Program-made: the position numbers and the translations under genes
Shown: positions 5,004 through 5,867 of the stretch, piece by piece
How positions within the stretch are numbered: position 1 is the first letter of the stretch
Layout of the letters: each line of letters begins with the position of its first letter
From: Acidiphilium sp. CAG:727
Lineage (GTDB): Bacteria; Bacillota; Clostridia; Christensenellales; Borkfalkiaceae
Direction: 5' to 3'
DNA: 5,867 nucleotides
Assembly: GCA_000437515.1 (NCBI GenBank)
Contig: FR898430.1
Location: 10,918 to 16,784 of the forward strand
The notes under the pieces: model-generated
Told to the model about the DNA's origin: nothing
Database searches by the model: none
Seen by the model: only the letters and a program-made list of their open reading frames with translations

Positions 5004-5867
5004 TATCCGACCCGCCTGTTTTTACTAAATTTTCAAAAAACGACGGAAACGATTTTTTTACCGCCTCCGCGCCCGATATAACGCTTTCGCCGTCGGCTGT
5101 AGCCGCTAAAATCGCCTGCGACATAACCGTTCTGTGGTCGCCTCCGCCGTCGAACGCTCCGCCTTTTACCGCGCCGCCGAAAATAATCAGATCGCCGCCG
5201 ACCGAACGGCATTTTACCCCCGCGACTTCAAGCGTTTTCATAATCGCATCAACGCGGTCGCTCTCTTTGATTTTCAGTCTGCCGACGTCCTTTATAACCG
5301 ATTTCCCGTTTGCATGCGCCGCAAGAACGGCTATCGTCTGGGCAAGGTCGGGATAGTCTTTTACGCTTACGTTTATAGGTTTTTTGCTTTTCGCCGCTTC
5401 GACGGTAATCTCGTCGCCGCTTATATTTACTTTCGCCCCGTAATTTCTTAAAATATCCGCAATTGCCTTATCCGGCTGATTCGAGTTCTCGTCCAACCCC
5501 CTGACGGTAACCGACCCGTTAATCGCGCCGAGCGTAAGGAAATACGCCGCCGAAGAATAATCGCCATCGCAGATAAGCCGTTTCGGCGAAACGATTTTGC
5601 CGCCGTACACGGTTATTTCGTCGCCTCGCATTTCGGTCTTTACGCCGAATTTATCGAGCGCGGCAAGCGTCATTCCGGTATAGCCTACGCTCACCTTTTC
5701 GCCGACGAGTTTAATTCGGCTTACGCCTTTCGTAATCGCCGCGGCAAACAAAAGCCCGCTTATAAACTGCGAACTTTGCGAGCCGTCTATGACGAATTCG
5801 CCCGCCGTCGCCTTGCCGTAATATTCGCCGTTTTCGGTTTTGAAAAGACTTTTCGATAATGCGTCGA
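4984..5867 (-). CDS. aroA: 3-phosphoshikimate 1-carboxyvinyltransferase (EPSP synthase), N-terminus cut by window edge
   Basis: Transfers the enolpyruvyl group of phosphoenolpyruvate to shikimate 3-phosphate. The visible 293 residues are open to the right edge; the family is about 430 long, so roughly 135 N-terminal residues are missing, including the phosphoenolpyruvate-side lysine and glyphosate-site glycine. Numbering from the first full codon, the matches to E. coli are: GSQSSQF with Ser31, Ser32 and Gln33 (S169, S170, Q171), Tyr62 (Y200), PDLAQT with Asp173 (D313), KESDR with Lys200, Glu201 and Arg204 (K340, E341, R344), DHR with Arg245 (R386), and KKSFP with Lys271 (K411). The true start is outside the window; a TTG at 5751 is internal and should not be taken as the start. 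The TAA lies 20 bp inside aroC. It is the first operon gene visible. Confidence 0.96.
   Translation of the reverse strand, partial: DALSKSLFKTENGEYYGKATAGEFVIDGSQSSQFISGLLFAAAITKGVSRIKLVGEKVSVGYTGMTLAALDKFGVKTEMRGDEITVYGGKIVSPKRLICDGDYSSAAYFLTLGAINGSVTVRGLDENSNQPDKAIADILRNYGAKVNISGDEITVEAAKSKKPINVSVKDYPDLAQTIAVLAAHANGKSVIKDVGRLKIKESDRVDAIMKTLEVAGVKCRSVGGDLIIFGGAVKGGAFDGGGDHRTVMSQAILAATADGESVISGAEAVKKSFPSFFENLVKTGGSDNVRISR

Noticed and set aside
4984..5751. aroA starting at TTG 5751
   Set aside because: The frame continues upstream to the window edge and includes the conserved GSQSSQF motif, so this TTG is an internal leucine codon.

Overview
The window is compact bacterial chromosome: seven protein-coding genes (two cut by the window edges) and one short intergenic stretch of 113 bases. 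Base composition is moderate, and the minus-strand genes share a style rich in GCG, TCG and CCG codons. A PflX-type radical SAM protein, a fused AroE-AroK, an AroC with a divergent flavin-loop motif and Gram-positive-like promoters together suggest an anaerobic Firmicute (Clostridia), perhaps an uncultured gut lineage. That placement is inference from protein character, not a database match.

Layout from left to right. Positions 1-1118 (minus) hold nearly all of metK, S-adenosylmethionine synthetase, with the C-terminus cut off. Positions 1119-1231 are the only intergenic region. It carries two divergent promoters whose -35 boxes lie on the same 7 bp, one serving metK and one serving the gene to the right. 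Positions 1232-2098 (plus) hold a PflX-family (COG1313-type) radical SAM protein. Positions 2095-5867 (minus) hold an aromatic amino acid operon, transcribed right to left: aroA (N-terminus cut off), aroC, a monofunctional chorismate mutase, a fused aroE-aroK, and type II aroQ. Every junction in the operon overlaps, by 20, 29, 4 and 4 bp, and it meets the radical SAM gene tail to tail with overlapping stop codons.

How the genes work together. The operon encodes 3-dehydroquinate -> 3-dehydroshikimate (AroQ), -> shikimate -> shikimate 3-phosphate (AroE-AroK fusion), -> EPSP (AroA), -> chorismate (AroC), -> prephenate (chorismate mutase). DAHP synthase and dehydroquinate synthase are not in the window and may lie upstream of aroA. 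On the left, metK makes S-adenosylmethionine and the divergent gene is predicted to consume it.

The most interesting part is the 113-bp spacer. The metK promoter is a perfect consensus (TTGACA, 17 bp, TATAAT). The opposing promoter (TTGTCA, 17 bp, extended -10 TGaTAAAAT) predicts transcription starting at the A of the radical SAM gene's ATG, that is, a leaderless mRNA. The predicted 50-nt metK leader can fold into an H-type pseudoknot that would bury the metK ribosome binding site, a layout reminiscent of small SAM-sensing riboswitches. No mobile element, CRISPR array, tRNA or rRNA was seen.
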